In this document: positions 44,501 to 52,826 of the stretch, piece by piece
How the letters are laid out: every line of letters starts with the position of its first letter
How positions within the stretch are numbered: the stretch's first letter is position 1
DNA from: Pholiota molesta
Lineage: Eukaryota > Basidiomycota > Agaricomycetes > Agaricales > Strophariaceae
Direction: 5' to 3'
Assembly: GCA_014925825.1 (NCBI GenBank)
Contig: JACGCK010000010.1
Location: 124,001-188,000 of the forward strand
DNA length: 64,000 nucleotides
The notes under the pieces: model-generated
What the model was told of the DNA's origin: nothing
What the model saw: the letters and a program-made list of their open reading frames with translations, nothing else
Database searches by the model: none
Made by a program: the position numbers and the translations under genes

Positions 44501-45299
44501 TTGAATCACGAATGTTGAGATCAACGCAAAGCATTGATTCACCGTCGTCATGCAACTCAGAGCACAGAATATCAAACCATTCTTCGTCGATGTCGTCGGC
44601 GCAATCGTAAGATTCGTCACCCTCCTCCAAAGATCTGATACACTCAGAATCAGGGCCTAGCGTCGCCGAATGCGCAGTGTTCGACGCTTCATCTGTGACA
44701 GCCACAGCAACCGTAGACAGCGGACTCTTGATAGGAGAAGTTTCTGGCAGTGACAACGCCAAAGCAGCGAACGTAGCAGGAGAACAAGACGGGATTCCAC
44801 AGTCAGGCGGGCAGCGAACGAAGAACAGATTACCGTGACGCCAGTTCACTAGGGGATCGTGGTAGCGCAGCCATTGGAGACCCAGGACAGCCTCCGAACT
44901 ACCGGTATTCGTAACACGGAAAGTGATCGTCTCAGTGTGATCTCCAACGCGCATGAAGAGAGTAGAAACATGGGTGATGGCACCGCCATTGTTCAGGGAA
45001 CCATCAGCATTGTAGACGCCAATAGGGTGTGGTAGCGCCGTTGTCGGTAGGCCATGTTTTTCCACAAATGCTGCATTGAGGTATCCCCACTTTTGCGCAC
45101 CGCAGTCAATCAGAGCGGCGTTAACACAAATGGATTTCGTCGAAGAACCAGATGATGCGAGTGTCATAGGAATAATGAAAGAACGATCTTGAACAGTACC
45201 GATACCTTGAATTAAATGAAGACTATCCCGGGGCTCTTTGAGTTGGCGCAACGTCTGAAGGGAAAGATCACGGTCGAGGAAACACAAGGATTGAAACAA
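41559..45299 (-). CDS. pol: gypsy Pol polyprotein (protease, RT, RNase H, integrase, chromodomain)
   Basis: An uninterrupted frame of 1246 codons. Domains in order: retropepsin-like protease near 55-160 (AALIDCGAQ, VLGLQWLRYHDPLVNW); reverse transcriptase about 345-525 with VVVYMDDILIF (catalytic YMDD at 481-484); RNase H about 620-740 (FRVEADSSGFATGAVL, DRELLSI, HSDHKNL); integrase with an HHCC zinc finger (H832, H839, C869, C872) and D902, D962, E998 as the DDE triad; a C-terminal segment with the spacing of a chromodomain (VLAHRELRDALHFLII .. WITSD .. LSSYK) at about 1190-1246. The protease centre reads DCG, not the usual DSG or DTG. The frame has no ATG at its 5' end and stays open upstream to about 45485, so it must be reached by recoding from gag. 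Confidence 0.95.
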   Translation of the reverse strand: MFQSLCFLDRDLSLQTLRQLKEPRDSLHLIQGIGTVQDRSFIIPMTLASSGSSTKSICVNAALIDCGAQKWGYLNAAFVEKHGLPTTALPHPIGVYNADGSLNNGGAITHVSTLFMRVGDHTETITFRVTNTGSSEAVLGLQWLRYHDPLVNWRHGNLFFVRCPPDCGIPSCSPATFAALALSLPETSPIKSPLSTVAVAVTDEASNTAHSATLGPDSECIRSLEEGDESYDCADDIDEEWFDILCSELHDDGESMLCVDLNIRDSMDSANTTDPRILEHLRTSKENAIGAERYIRDYAPVFAKAEFDHLPPRRPWDHAIELKPDAKPISSKVYALSRSEQDELDRFLEEHLASGRIRPSKSPIASPFFFIKKKDGSLRPVQDYRRLNDMTIRNRYPLPLVSELMDKLKNAKYFTKLDIRWGYNNIRVKEGDEHKAAFITNRGLFEPLVMFFGLTNSPATFQNMMNDVFHELLLTGKVVVYMDDILIFSDDLEELRDLTRRVLDVLQEHKLCLKPEKCVFEALEVEYLGVIVSQGQLRMDPKKITALSSWPTPQNKKDVQQFLGFINFYRRFVRNFAKLATPLNRLCGAVPWSWSDNENAAFLELRTAGVLGPVLALPLDDAPFRVEADSSGFATGAVLTQLQDEFWRPVAYFSKALSEVERNYDIHDRELLSIMRALAEWRRYLHGSPEPFEIHSDHKNLQYFMTNQKLNRRQACWSLELSEFNFALLHKPGSSMVCADALSRRPDYDRGAGDNEAVTVLKPEHIRHTSVEYVSSSLVDDIRKHAGLAEAVFNDHSKAPGWSFNDGIATWFNRVVVPDVDSLRERVLKECHDAVASGHPGRTKTVELIQRDFWWPSLTKDVHAYVEGCAICQRTKPLRQKPLGLLTPNEIPTGYWQIISCDFITDLPRSRGYDSVMVCVDRLSKMVRLIPCNKTISSELAAKKYRDYVWKDFGLPFRIISDRGPQFVSNFMRALNSLLGITENLSTARRPQTDGQTERANQELEQYLRIFCNERQSNWAEWLACAEFALNNRVNSSTGFSPFFLNYGREPPRPLIPLRDASSSVPKANAFAAQMAELTKETSAALRLAAASMKRSYDRHHRAAPPLEAGTLVLLDNDGIRTSRPSKKLDDRRYGPFKILRRIGVQSYQLELPESWKIHNVFHISKLIPFNSPQYPSQTSEPHIPTIPTESPTIAAVLAHRELRDALHFLIILQGQNTEDAKWITSDVASSYSDPTGILSSYKASL

Positions 45300-45394
45300 A
45301 GAAGAATTAAATTCGGCTCGACGCTCAGCATGAGACCAGGTAGAAAGTATGCGTGTGATCTTCGAGACGTTGGGGTAAGCCTCGCGGATGCGGT

Positions 45395-45673
45395 CTAGAA
45401 CTCCATCAGCAGAAGAACAAGCAGGTGGACGAACAGATGGTGTAGGTTGTCGAGAACATTCGGAATCGACGTAGGTTGCACAGGATCAGAATTGTGAAGG
45501 AGCAGTTCGCCATTCGGCGTCGGATGTCGGGAATGTAGGAAACGAGGTTGGCGATCTTTGACGGACACACAGGAGGCACGGGGGGCAGTGGATGCGATTT
45601 TGGGAGGAGGTATCACTTCATTCAAGGGTAAAGTAACTAAACAATCTGTAGCCGACGAGGACGCATCCTTCAC
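45395..45673 (-). CDS. gag-pol linker reading frame
   Basis: A 92-codon frame in -1 register to gag that begins at the gag stop and ends at TAG. It is rich in Pro/Ser/Leu. It would be entered by -1 slippage on the T6 run just upstream of the gag stop, but a second -1 shift is needed to reach the pol frame. Its tail overlaps the upstream extension of pol (ADGVLDRIREAYPNVS in the pol frame). Confidence 0.5.
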   Translation of the reverse strand: MKDASSSATDCLVTLPLNEVIPPPKIASTAPRASCVSVKDRQPRFLHSRHPTPNGELLLHNSDPVQPTSIPNVLDNLHHLFVHLLVLLLMEF

Positions 45674-47076
45674 TCGTCGGACTCTACAAAAAACTCCGGG
45701 TAATCAGCTGCGACGCGTGCAAAAATCTCGGTATCACCATCGTCCTCGTCGTCGACCTGGGAAGCATCTTCCATCATCTTTCGCATCGTCTCCACAGAAG
45801 CATCGACTTCGTCAACTCGTTCCAACAAAACACGCGCCTTCTCACCGAACTTTGTCTTGGGACAGTCTCGCCAGAGATGTTCGAGGCTGCCGCAACCATA
45901 ACACGCCTTCTTCCTAGCCGGCGCCGAGGATGAGTCCTTCGTATTGATTGTGGTGTTCGTTGGTCCAGAAGTTCGGGGGCGATCCGACGTTGTCAGAGCG
46001 GAGGAAGTACCGGTCGGCGTGGAGGCAGTTTTGTTACGAAACGCACCATTGTTGAAACGACGAGGGGCGAGAGCAGAAGTAGTACCTGAGAAAAACGAAT
46101 GGTCTGCGGCACTTCCACGCAAGTCTTTGTCGACTTTGAGAACAATCGACTTCCACTCACGGTACGTCGCGACCGTATCCGTTTTACCAATCCGGCAATT
46201 GACTTCATCACGGACTTCCTTGCGAAGGGCCCGCTTCAAATTGAAGATAACGGACGCATCGCAGAAGCCAGCCTCCGACTTCAAGTCCTCGAATTCGATG
46301 AAGAACTCTTCCGCAGTTCGTCGTCCTTGCTCGATGGTGTGCATTTTTCGTTGAGCGTCTTCGACACGGAAGGGGTCACCGAATGATTCACGCAAACGGT
46401 CCGTGAAATCGTCCCAAGACGTGAACAGGTAATCACCATTGCCTATGTCTTTGAACATGCCGTCGCGCCAACGCGTCGCATCGCCTCTAATGAAACTAAG
46501 CGCAAAGCGAACCCGAGATTCGACAGAAGGATACTGCAACGGCTGAGCCATGAAAATGTTCACGCAGGAATTCAAGAAACTATCCGTCGTACGTGGCAAC
46601 CCAGTGAAAGGTTCAGGATCAGCCATGCGAATCTTGGCAGGAATGGCCGTCGTTGCGGTTTTCGTGGCAGATGCACGCGGTTGGGATTGAGACGCAATGA
46701 GGTTGCTGATGATGGTTTGGAAACCCTCCAATGCGGACTGGTGATTCGCTGCGAGCAAGTTATTCTGTGAAATCACCATGCGTTCGAAAGCAGACATGTT
46801 GTCCGTATCCGGGGTATCGTGAGTACCCGACCGACGACCACGAGATTGCTGAGACGCGCGAGATTGTTGCGAGCCACGAGAACGATGAGAGCTACGAGAT
46901 CTCCTAGAGTCCGGGGAGTGCACGGGATTTAAATGAGGTGGATCGTCGTGTTCGAAACCTTCATCCTCGTTTTCCTGTTCAGAGCTAGGTTGTTCCGTAT
47001 GGTGAGACGTATCTGCGAGTCCTTCGAGCGGTTGGTATGGGTTACGATGGCGAGAAGAGCTCCTAGTGTTCGGCAT
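45670..47076 (-). CDS. gag: gypsy Gag polyprotein
   Basis: 468 aa. Charged, Ser/Arg-rich N-terminus (RSRSSHRSRGSQQSRASQQS), capsid-like middle (PEPFTGLPRTTDSFLNSCV, RFALSFIRGDATRW, FTDRLRESFGDP) and a single CCHC zinc knuckle CYGCGSLEHLWRDC at about 392-405 near the C-terminus, followed by an acidic tail. This is the usual order for chromovirus Gag. ATG at 47076 lies about 700 nt from the LTR, so the leader is long. Confidence 0.92.
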   Translation of the reverse strand: MPNTRSSSRHRNPYQPLEGLADTSHHTEQPSSEQENEDEGFEHDDPPHLNPVHSPDSRRSRSSHRSRGSQQSRASQQSRGRRSGTHDTPDTDNMSAFERMVISQNNLLAANHQSALEGFQTIISNLIASQSQPRASATKTATTAIPAKIRMADPEPFTGLPRTTDSFLNSCVNIFMAQPLQYPSVESRVRFALSFIRGDATRWRDGMFKDIGNGDYLFTSWDDFTDRLRESFGDPFRVEDAQRKMHTIEQGRRTAEEFFIEFEDLKSEAGFCDASVIFNLKRALRKEVRDEVNCRIGKTDTVATYREWKSIVLKVDKDLRGSAADHSFFSGTTSALAPRRFNNGAFRNKTASTPTGTSSALTTSDRPRTSGPTNTTINTKDSSSAPARKKACYGCGSLEHLWRDCPKTKFGEKARVLLERVDEVDASVETMRKMMEDASQVDDEDDGDTEIFARVAADYPEFFVESDE

Positions 47077-47764
47077 TGTGACGCGGAGAAAATAGAAAAA
47101 ATCTAAAAAAAGAAAGAACCCAGATAAAAGAATCGTCCAGAAACCTAGAAATAGTCCGTATCTGTGCTAGAAAGAGAAAAATTAAGGAAACCGGAGGAAG
47201 AAGCGCAGTTCACGGCGGGTTCTACGCAGATCAAGTTGATGTAGACGGAGGCGTTCCCGGACTTCGGCGAGTTCTCGAATTATATGGTATTTGAATCGCC
47301 AAGGACAAACTCGTCAGGATATTCGAAGAGCAAAAGGCTCGGGCGATCCTGTGATAATTGTGCAAGAAACGTGGCACGCAATCTGTCGTGATAGCTCAGA
47401 AATCGGATTGGACCGGCGCTGTGAAGGTATGGATTGACAGTCCAAATGAACGGGGTAGGTGAAACTGGTAGCGCGGGGAAGAGGGAGATTGAAGGAGTAA
47501 TTGTTGTCGATGGGCAAGTCCGACGTTTACTGAGGGCCCAGATTTTTCGTGCTCGGCGTTTAAGGAATTGGATAAATTTGACGGAATGAAGACGAATGGT
47601 GGGCGATTTAATGAAGACGAGATTACGGAGAGTTTCGAGAAGGGCGGGACGGAGAGAAGAAGGGCGGGTTGGTTTCGGATCAGATGAGGAGAGATTGATG
47701 GGGAAGCTTGATGGGGCGGGGTGAAGGTGGGGAAGGTGGGGAAGGTATAGGGAGAGAAACTTAA

Positions 47765-47775
47765 ATCTTCTACCT
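47765..47775 (-). other. primer-binding site, self-priming type
   Basis: Two nt inside the 5' LTR, the RNA would read AGGUAGAAGAU. That is an exact complement of the 11 nt AUCUUCUACCU within the LTR (47840-47850), the expected 5' end of the transcript. No tRNA 3'-end complement (TGG...) is present. This matches the Tf1/sushi self-priming arrangement. Confidence 0.8.
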
Positions 47776-47777
47776 AA

Positions 47778-47942
47778 TGTTACGAGGCGACTCAGGGGAG
47801 CGAGAGGAGAACGAACAATGAGATTGAGAGTGATGAACAAGGTAGAAGATAAAGGATCTTCTACGGAGAGGCGGGCGTCTTAAGTAGGTCTACATAGGAC
47901 GATCGGGAAAGGTAGCACGTGTATGTGTAGGTAGTCGTGACA
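47778..47942 (-). repeat. 5' LTR of the gypsy element
   Basis: 165 bp. If the self-priming model holds, R begins at 47850 and U3 is 47851-47942. Confidence 0.95.
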
Positions 47943-47985
47943 CTCCGCTTCGATTCATCCAAAAATCTTCCCTTCCCCAACGCCA

Positions 47986-49330
47986 TCAACCCCTTCCTTC
48001 CCCGCCAACCTCCCCAATTTTCTGCTCCTCCAAATCCACATCTCCATCCGTACCGGCGCTGTCATCGGCACGCGGTGCGTTAGCGGAGGACGAACCCCCT
48101 TGCGCGCGGAAAGCAATGGGCCCAAGGGACAGCCGCACAGTGTTCAAGTCCACCGTACTATCCGGCCTGCGCACGCCAAGCCGGGTCTTGCGGTATATCT
48201 TGCAGGCCATTAAGTGCATGATTCCGGTGTTGATGCAGCCGAGAAGTGTGCTGTAGCCTGCCAGGGACTGTGGGGCAATGCAGAATATACCTATTGTGAC
48301 GACGGATACAACAGCGGTGGTGCTGATGATGTGAGTATTAAGTACGGTTGAGTAAGTGGATGTTTTAGAATATTTTGTCATTAGAATAAACGCACAAGAA
48401 GTACGCTTGCCCGTCTCTCAATAATGTCCTTGAGAACGAAGGCAAGCGATGACCAAAGATGGCAATCCTGAATCCTTTTCGGATGGTCAATTCCTCGTGA
48501 GATGTCTGCACCAATTTCCACGTTATCGCACAAAATAAGACAATATCATTGACCATAGGGACAATCGTCGTCGCGATAATGAAGGGAGTGACCGTGAGCG
48601 CGATGAAACAGCGTCCTGAAGATTCCTGCCGCATCGCAACGCTGCCTGGACCTGTTTCGACCAAGGAAGCGGCAACGACACCGAGCCACAGAATACAGAG
48701 GAGGTTGGCTATCCATTTCCGGTCCTGATACACTGCGCGGGCGCGGAGGACCAAAAGGAGGGTTGTTAGGGACAGACTGAATGCGAAGGACCAGTGTATC
48801 GCGCGCAAGAAGGTCACACAATCCACACCCACAACCGCTGAGAAGATCATCAAATGTTAGTAGATGTCGTAGCTGCGCTAATGAGGAAGAAGCATACTGT
48901 TATATATGACTATAATGAAAAAACATAACAAAGTGGTTATTCTGTAAAAATCATACTTTATTAGCCTATGCTTTCGTTACTCGAAATCAAGGAGCACACA
49001 CCGGGAAAGAAAATATACAACAATCGGTGGCCCTATAGACGATCTCTGGATGAGCTCGTAGTCTTCCCCAAGATTGCTGAAGATGTCCCATATAACTGCC
49101 TAATCGGCGGAAGGAGGCCGGCGCACGACTCAGAAATGGCGCATATATAAGAAATCGAATTTAAATGGCAAACGCACCCCTAGTATTCCAACAGCCACAT
49201 AAGCCACGAGGTTCAAATCGTAACTAGGGGGTGATAGACTAGGTACCCCATTGTTGGCTTGTGTACTGGTTTTAGTGTTATTAAAGAGAGACGACAGGAG
49301 AATAGTCAGATGTTTCCTACAGGGTAGCAT
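47986..49330 (-). CDS. DUF6533-type multi-pass membrane protein, copy A (357 aa)
   Basis: Five exons: 49178-49330, 49002-49099, 48898-48941, 48396-48837 and 47986-48322. Phases match copy B exactly. Family signatures: YDLNLVAYVAVGILG (first helix), WDIFSNLGEDYELI, VVYFLSR, then VDCVTFLRAIHWSFAFSLSLTT, LLVLRARAVYQ, LLCILWLGVVAASLVE, NDIVLFCAITWKL and LPSFSRTLLRDGQAYF. This family, abundant in agaricomycetes, is predicted to have about seven transmembrane helices and has no established function. Exon 4 uses a GTGCGT donor. The hydrophilic C-terminal tail is acidic. The gypsy element lies 44 bp after the stop codon, so the natural 3' end and polyadenylation site are displaced by 6.6 kb and this copy may use an LTR signal. 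The promoter is shared with copies B, C and E. Confidence 0.85.
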
Positions 49331-49561
49331 TCGCCAGTCCAGCCATGGGCTATTTGAAAGGCGAGTTATGTTGTGGGCCGGCTGAACCCTGCGTTTGGGA
49401 CTTCAAGCTTCGCTTTCAAGGTGGACGACAGGCGTCGAAATTGCGGATGGAAGTTGTGGTAGGAGACTATCAGTTGGCCCTGGTCCTGGGAGTACTTACC
49501 GCGAACATTTATAGCGACTATTTTTATCTCTGGAACACTAAAAATCACACGCTTTTCGTGC

Positions 49562-50063
49562 GGGGATACACAATCTTATACAGTCCTAGGCGCTCGCATA
49601 CTGCGCTCCACTCTTCATAGTCACACCGACCCGTTCACTGTCACGTCCGCCTGCCAACACTGGTCATGCACAGAAATTTACACAAGTTCAATAGATTTTA
49701 AAGCCAGAACCACCTAATAACTATAGATCACTAAAAGACCTAAACACTAAATTTAAGCCGTTACCGAGCCCTAATCAGAAAAGAAGCACAGGAGCTTCTT
49801 GGGAACTGCATTACTCAGGCGTTGGGAAATTTGGTTCATGTGGCATCAACTTGAATGTGGCATGCAACATAACTAGGATTAGCTAGTGATCGACTGTCAT
49901 CACTTAAGGAGTCTGTAAAGGAGACTAAGGATTAGCGGCAATGAGTGTGAATGTGTGCAGCGGCTGCATCCGAGCGCGTGTGAGGGTCGAGTGTGACTGT
50001 GAACGGCGATACCGGGAGTGAGCTCATTGGCTCACTGTGAGAGCGCCTAACTAGAGGAATTCC
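49562..50063. mobile_element. 502-bp MULE-like MITE with 10-bp TSD
   Basis: The element interrupts the conserved upstream region of copy A. CTTTTCGTGC occurs on both sides (49552-49561 and 50064-50073). In copy B the flanking sequences are contiguous (near 52070-52080). The ends show imperfect inverted similarity (GGGGATACAC.. with TAGGCGCTC at about 30 nt, against GGAATTCCTC.. with TAGGCGCTC). TSD length fits Mutator-like elements. No coding capacity. Confidence 0.75.
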
Positions 50064-50179
50064 CTTTTCGTGCTACTGCGTTGAATGAAAATCAATGGAT
50101 GAAATGAAATCAATACTAATTAGGCTTCCGAGAGACTTGGAACCTCTTGGAACTCCTATATCGCTGTTCTGTTGTTGCA

Positions 50180-50291
50180 ACGGAGGTCGAATCCCTACCA
50201 AATGCATCAGGCCGACGTTCAGGAAGCTGAGGAGGGCGCTAAAGCCTTCCGCGGCTTGCGGGGCGAAGCAGAGCATGTATCTTATAATCAT
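50180..50291 (-). pseudogene. DUF6533-type protein, copy E, short last-exon fragment
   Basis: The minus strand carries only LCFAPQAAEGFSALLSFLNVGLMHL of the last exon, then runs into the family's upstream sequence (about 50064-50175). It is a deletion product joining a promoter directly to part of exon 5. Confidence 0.75.
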
Positions 50292-50497
50292 GGAACAAAG
50301 GCGCTAATCCCTCTCATAACATAGGCTAGGTTTACATCTTACGGTAGCTACCGTACATAATCTATATATAGTGCTGGGTGTATTAATACGTCAGTTGTCG
50401 TCGCTACTCTTTGAATGTCCTGATCCCAATAATAAAAACCACTTTACTTGTTGACAATCTCGATGCGCTCTGCGTCAATTTATCAATCACTCTTCCC

Positions 50498-51836
50498 TTA
50501 CATATCGTTAGCGCCTTCCTCGTCATCCTCCCCAAATTTCTGCTGCCCCAAACCCACACCTCTATCCATGCCAGCGCTGCTATCGGCCCGCGTCGTAACT
50601 GAGGACGAATCCCTTCGCGCGCGAAATGCCATGGGTCCAAGGGAGAGTGCAGAGGAGTCCACCGCACTTTCCGGCCTGCGCACGCCGAGCCGTGTCTTGC
50701 GGTATATCTTGCACGTCATCAGATGCATCACGCCGACGTTCAAAAAGCCGAGGAGGGCGCTGAAGCCCTCCACGGCTTTCGGGGCGAAGCAGAACAGGCC
50801 TATCGTGGTGGTGGATACTACTATCATCGTTCTGGTGGTATGCATCCCAGTATTCAGTGCGGTGAATGAGTACGTGTCTTTGGATGTCTTACGGGACGAT
50901 CAACGCACAGGAAGTATGCTTGCCCATCTCTCAGTAACGTCCGCGAGAAGGAGGGCAAGTGGCGACCGAAGACAGCGGCCATCAGCCCACTGCGCATCGT
51001 GAGTTCCTCATGCGAATTCTGTACCAGCTTCCACGTAATCGCGCAGAAGATGGCGATGTCGTTAGCCATAGGAACAATCGTCGTCGCGATAATGAAGGGG
51101 GTGATCGTGTGCACGTTGACACAGCGTCCGGAAGACGCATCGCGTATCCCCAAACTGCCTAGGGCTGTCTCCACTAAAGCGGCGGCGACAACACCAAGCC
51201 AAATAGCGGAGAGGAAATTGGCTACTTGTTTTTGGTTCTGGTACACTGCGCGTGCGCGGAGGACCAGCAGGAGCGTCGTTAGGGATAGACCGAATGCAAA
51301 CGTCCAGTGTGTTGCGCGTAATAAGGTGGCACAATCCACGTTAATGCCAGCTAAGAAGATCGTGAAATATTAGCAAATGATATTTCTACATTTTGAACAA
51401 GGAGGATATAGCATACTGCTGAATATGACTATAAGAACAAAACATGACAAGGTTGTTGTCCTGAAATGCGAGACACATTTTTATCAATTTTGATTTCATC
51501 AAGTAAAAGGAGCACTCACCGGGACAGAAAGTATACGATAATAGGTAAGCCAATGGGCGACCTTTGGATGAGCTCGTAGTCTTCTCCAAGATTGCTGAAG
51601 ATGTCCCATATAATTGCCTAATAGGCGGAATGAGGCCGGCGCACGACTCAGAAATGGCCCACATAGAAGATATCGAATGTAAATGGCGAACACACCCCTA
51701 GTATTCCGACAGTCACATAAGCCACGAGGTCCATATCGTAATTAGGGGGTATTGGACTAGATACCCCATCGTTAACTTGTGTACTGGCGTCAGTGTTACT
51801 AAAGAGGGACGACAGGAGGACAGTCAGATGTTTCAT
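50498..51836 (-). CDS. DUF6533-type multi-pass membrane protein, copy B (352 aa)
   Basis: Exons 51696-51836, 51520-51617, 51417-51460, 50909-51350 and 50498-50831. Internal exons have the same lengths as copy A (98, 44 and 442 nt). Signatures: YDMDLVAYVTVGILG, WDIFSNLGEDYELI, IVYFLSR, VDCATLLRATHWTFAFGLSLTT, LVLRARAVYQNQKQVANFL, NDIAIFCAITWKLVQ, SFSRTLLRDGQAYFL and FAPKAVEGFSALLGFLNVGV. Start ATG at 51836 was chosen because it matches the first conserved codons of copy A (KHLT.LLSSLF). About seven membrane segments are expected. Intact, and with no element in its flanks, so it is the best candidate for the functional family member here. Confidence 0.87.
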
Positions 51837-52726
51837 ACAGAGTACCGTTCGCCAGCCCAGCCATGATCTGTTTGAAGGGCGTGTTCGATTATGGGCCACC
51901 TGGGCCCTGATTTAACTTTAGGGCTTCACTGTGAAGAGTCGATCAAGGTTGACGTTGCGGATGGAACGTCGTGGTAGGAGACTATCAGTTGGCCTGGGTC
52001 CTGGGAGTACCGCGGACATTTATTACCAATTCGAATCAGTTCTATGTAACACTAGATCACACGCTTTCCATGCCCCTGCGTTGAATGTTAATAATCGGTC
52101 ATCAATTATTGACAGGAAATGAATACTTACTACTGAGTTGGGCTACCGAGAGATCTGGAACTCCCATATCACTGGTCTGTTCAAAGTCTGTTGATGAGAC
52201 GAGCGTCGACATAATGAATGGGCAATCTACTGGATTTCATGGAAAGGTTTGATCAAAAAGTGCGCCAGTCGTTGAAACCCGATGAAGAAACGTAGGCCTA
52301 TGTATGTAAGTACTACTTTTGTACTCGCTCTCCATGGATGCGTGCGGCCAATTCATGTGCATGAAGTTTGAACAGCAGCAGCAAGCGGAATCCACCTACT
52401 GATTTTGGCAACGTCCCTACTAGTAAACCACAATGCGATCAAAGTCGATGATAAGTAAGTCGAAAGTAGGCTAAAGAAGGCCTAATTCCAACGAGTTCAA
52501 CAAATTTAGACATCACTGAATATTTCAAAACCACATCAATGGGCGTAAGAGCCGTATCAAGAAAACCAAGTTTAGGCGCTCGCGCTAAGGCTCCGACCGT
52601 AAACTATACGTATACGACCAACGGCGTATATATACGGGAAGTCAAATTGCCAGGGCGAGACAGGGCTCCGTGTCAAGTATACAAAAAAAAATTGGCAGTT
52701 ATGCCCCAGCTCGTGGCGAAAAAGAG
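51837..52726. other. upstream region of copy B and intergenic
   Basis: 51837-52190 matches the upstream regions of copies A (49331-49561 plus 50074-50170) and C (36000-36350, inverted). Nothing else recognised up to the tRNA. Confidence 0.6.
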
Positions 52727-52826
52727 AGGCACTGCCCGGATTCGAACCGGGGTTACAAGAATTCATCAAAGAGTAATGGGGGATCTTTATCAGAATCTTG
52801 AGTGATAACCGCTACACTACAGCGCC
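52727..52826 (-). tRNA. tRNA-Gln (CTG) with 28-nt intron
   Basis: On the minus strand: GGCGCTG / CAGTGCC acceptor, identical D-arm to the gene at 33373, anticodon stem CAAGA / TCTTG with loop TT-CTG-A, 28-nt intron after position 37, T-arm CCCGG-TTCGAAT-CCGGG. The mature tRNA would match the first gene except for one T-loop base. Only the intron differs in length and sequence. Confidence 0.93.

Larger units (their letters stand above)
41308..47942 (-). mobile_element. complete Ty3/gypsy chromovirus-type LTR retrotransposon
   Basis: A 6635-bp element with all parts visible: LTRs (41308-41473, 47778-47942), target-site duplication CTCCG on both sides (41303-41307 and 47943-47947), gag, pol with chromodomain-like end, polypurine tract and primer site. 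The two LTRs differ by a single G insertion/deletion, so insertion is recent. The element is on the minus strand. It landed in the 3' flank of DUF6533-type copy A, about 40 bp after that gene's stop codon. Confidence 0.95.

Noticed and set aside
41308..47942. Repeat-induced point mutation in the gypsy element
   Set aside because: Frames are long and open and the LTRs are nearly identical; no excess of C-to-T type stops visible.
49345..49620. 91-codon plus-strand ORF upstream of copy A
   Set aside because: Lies in the shared promoter block; the frame is not conserved in the corresponding regions of copies B and C.
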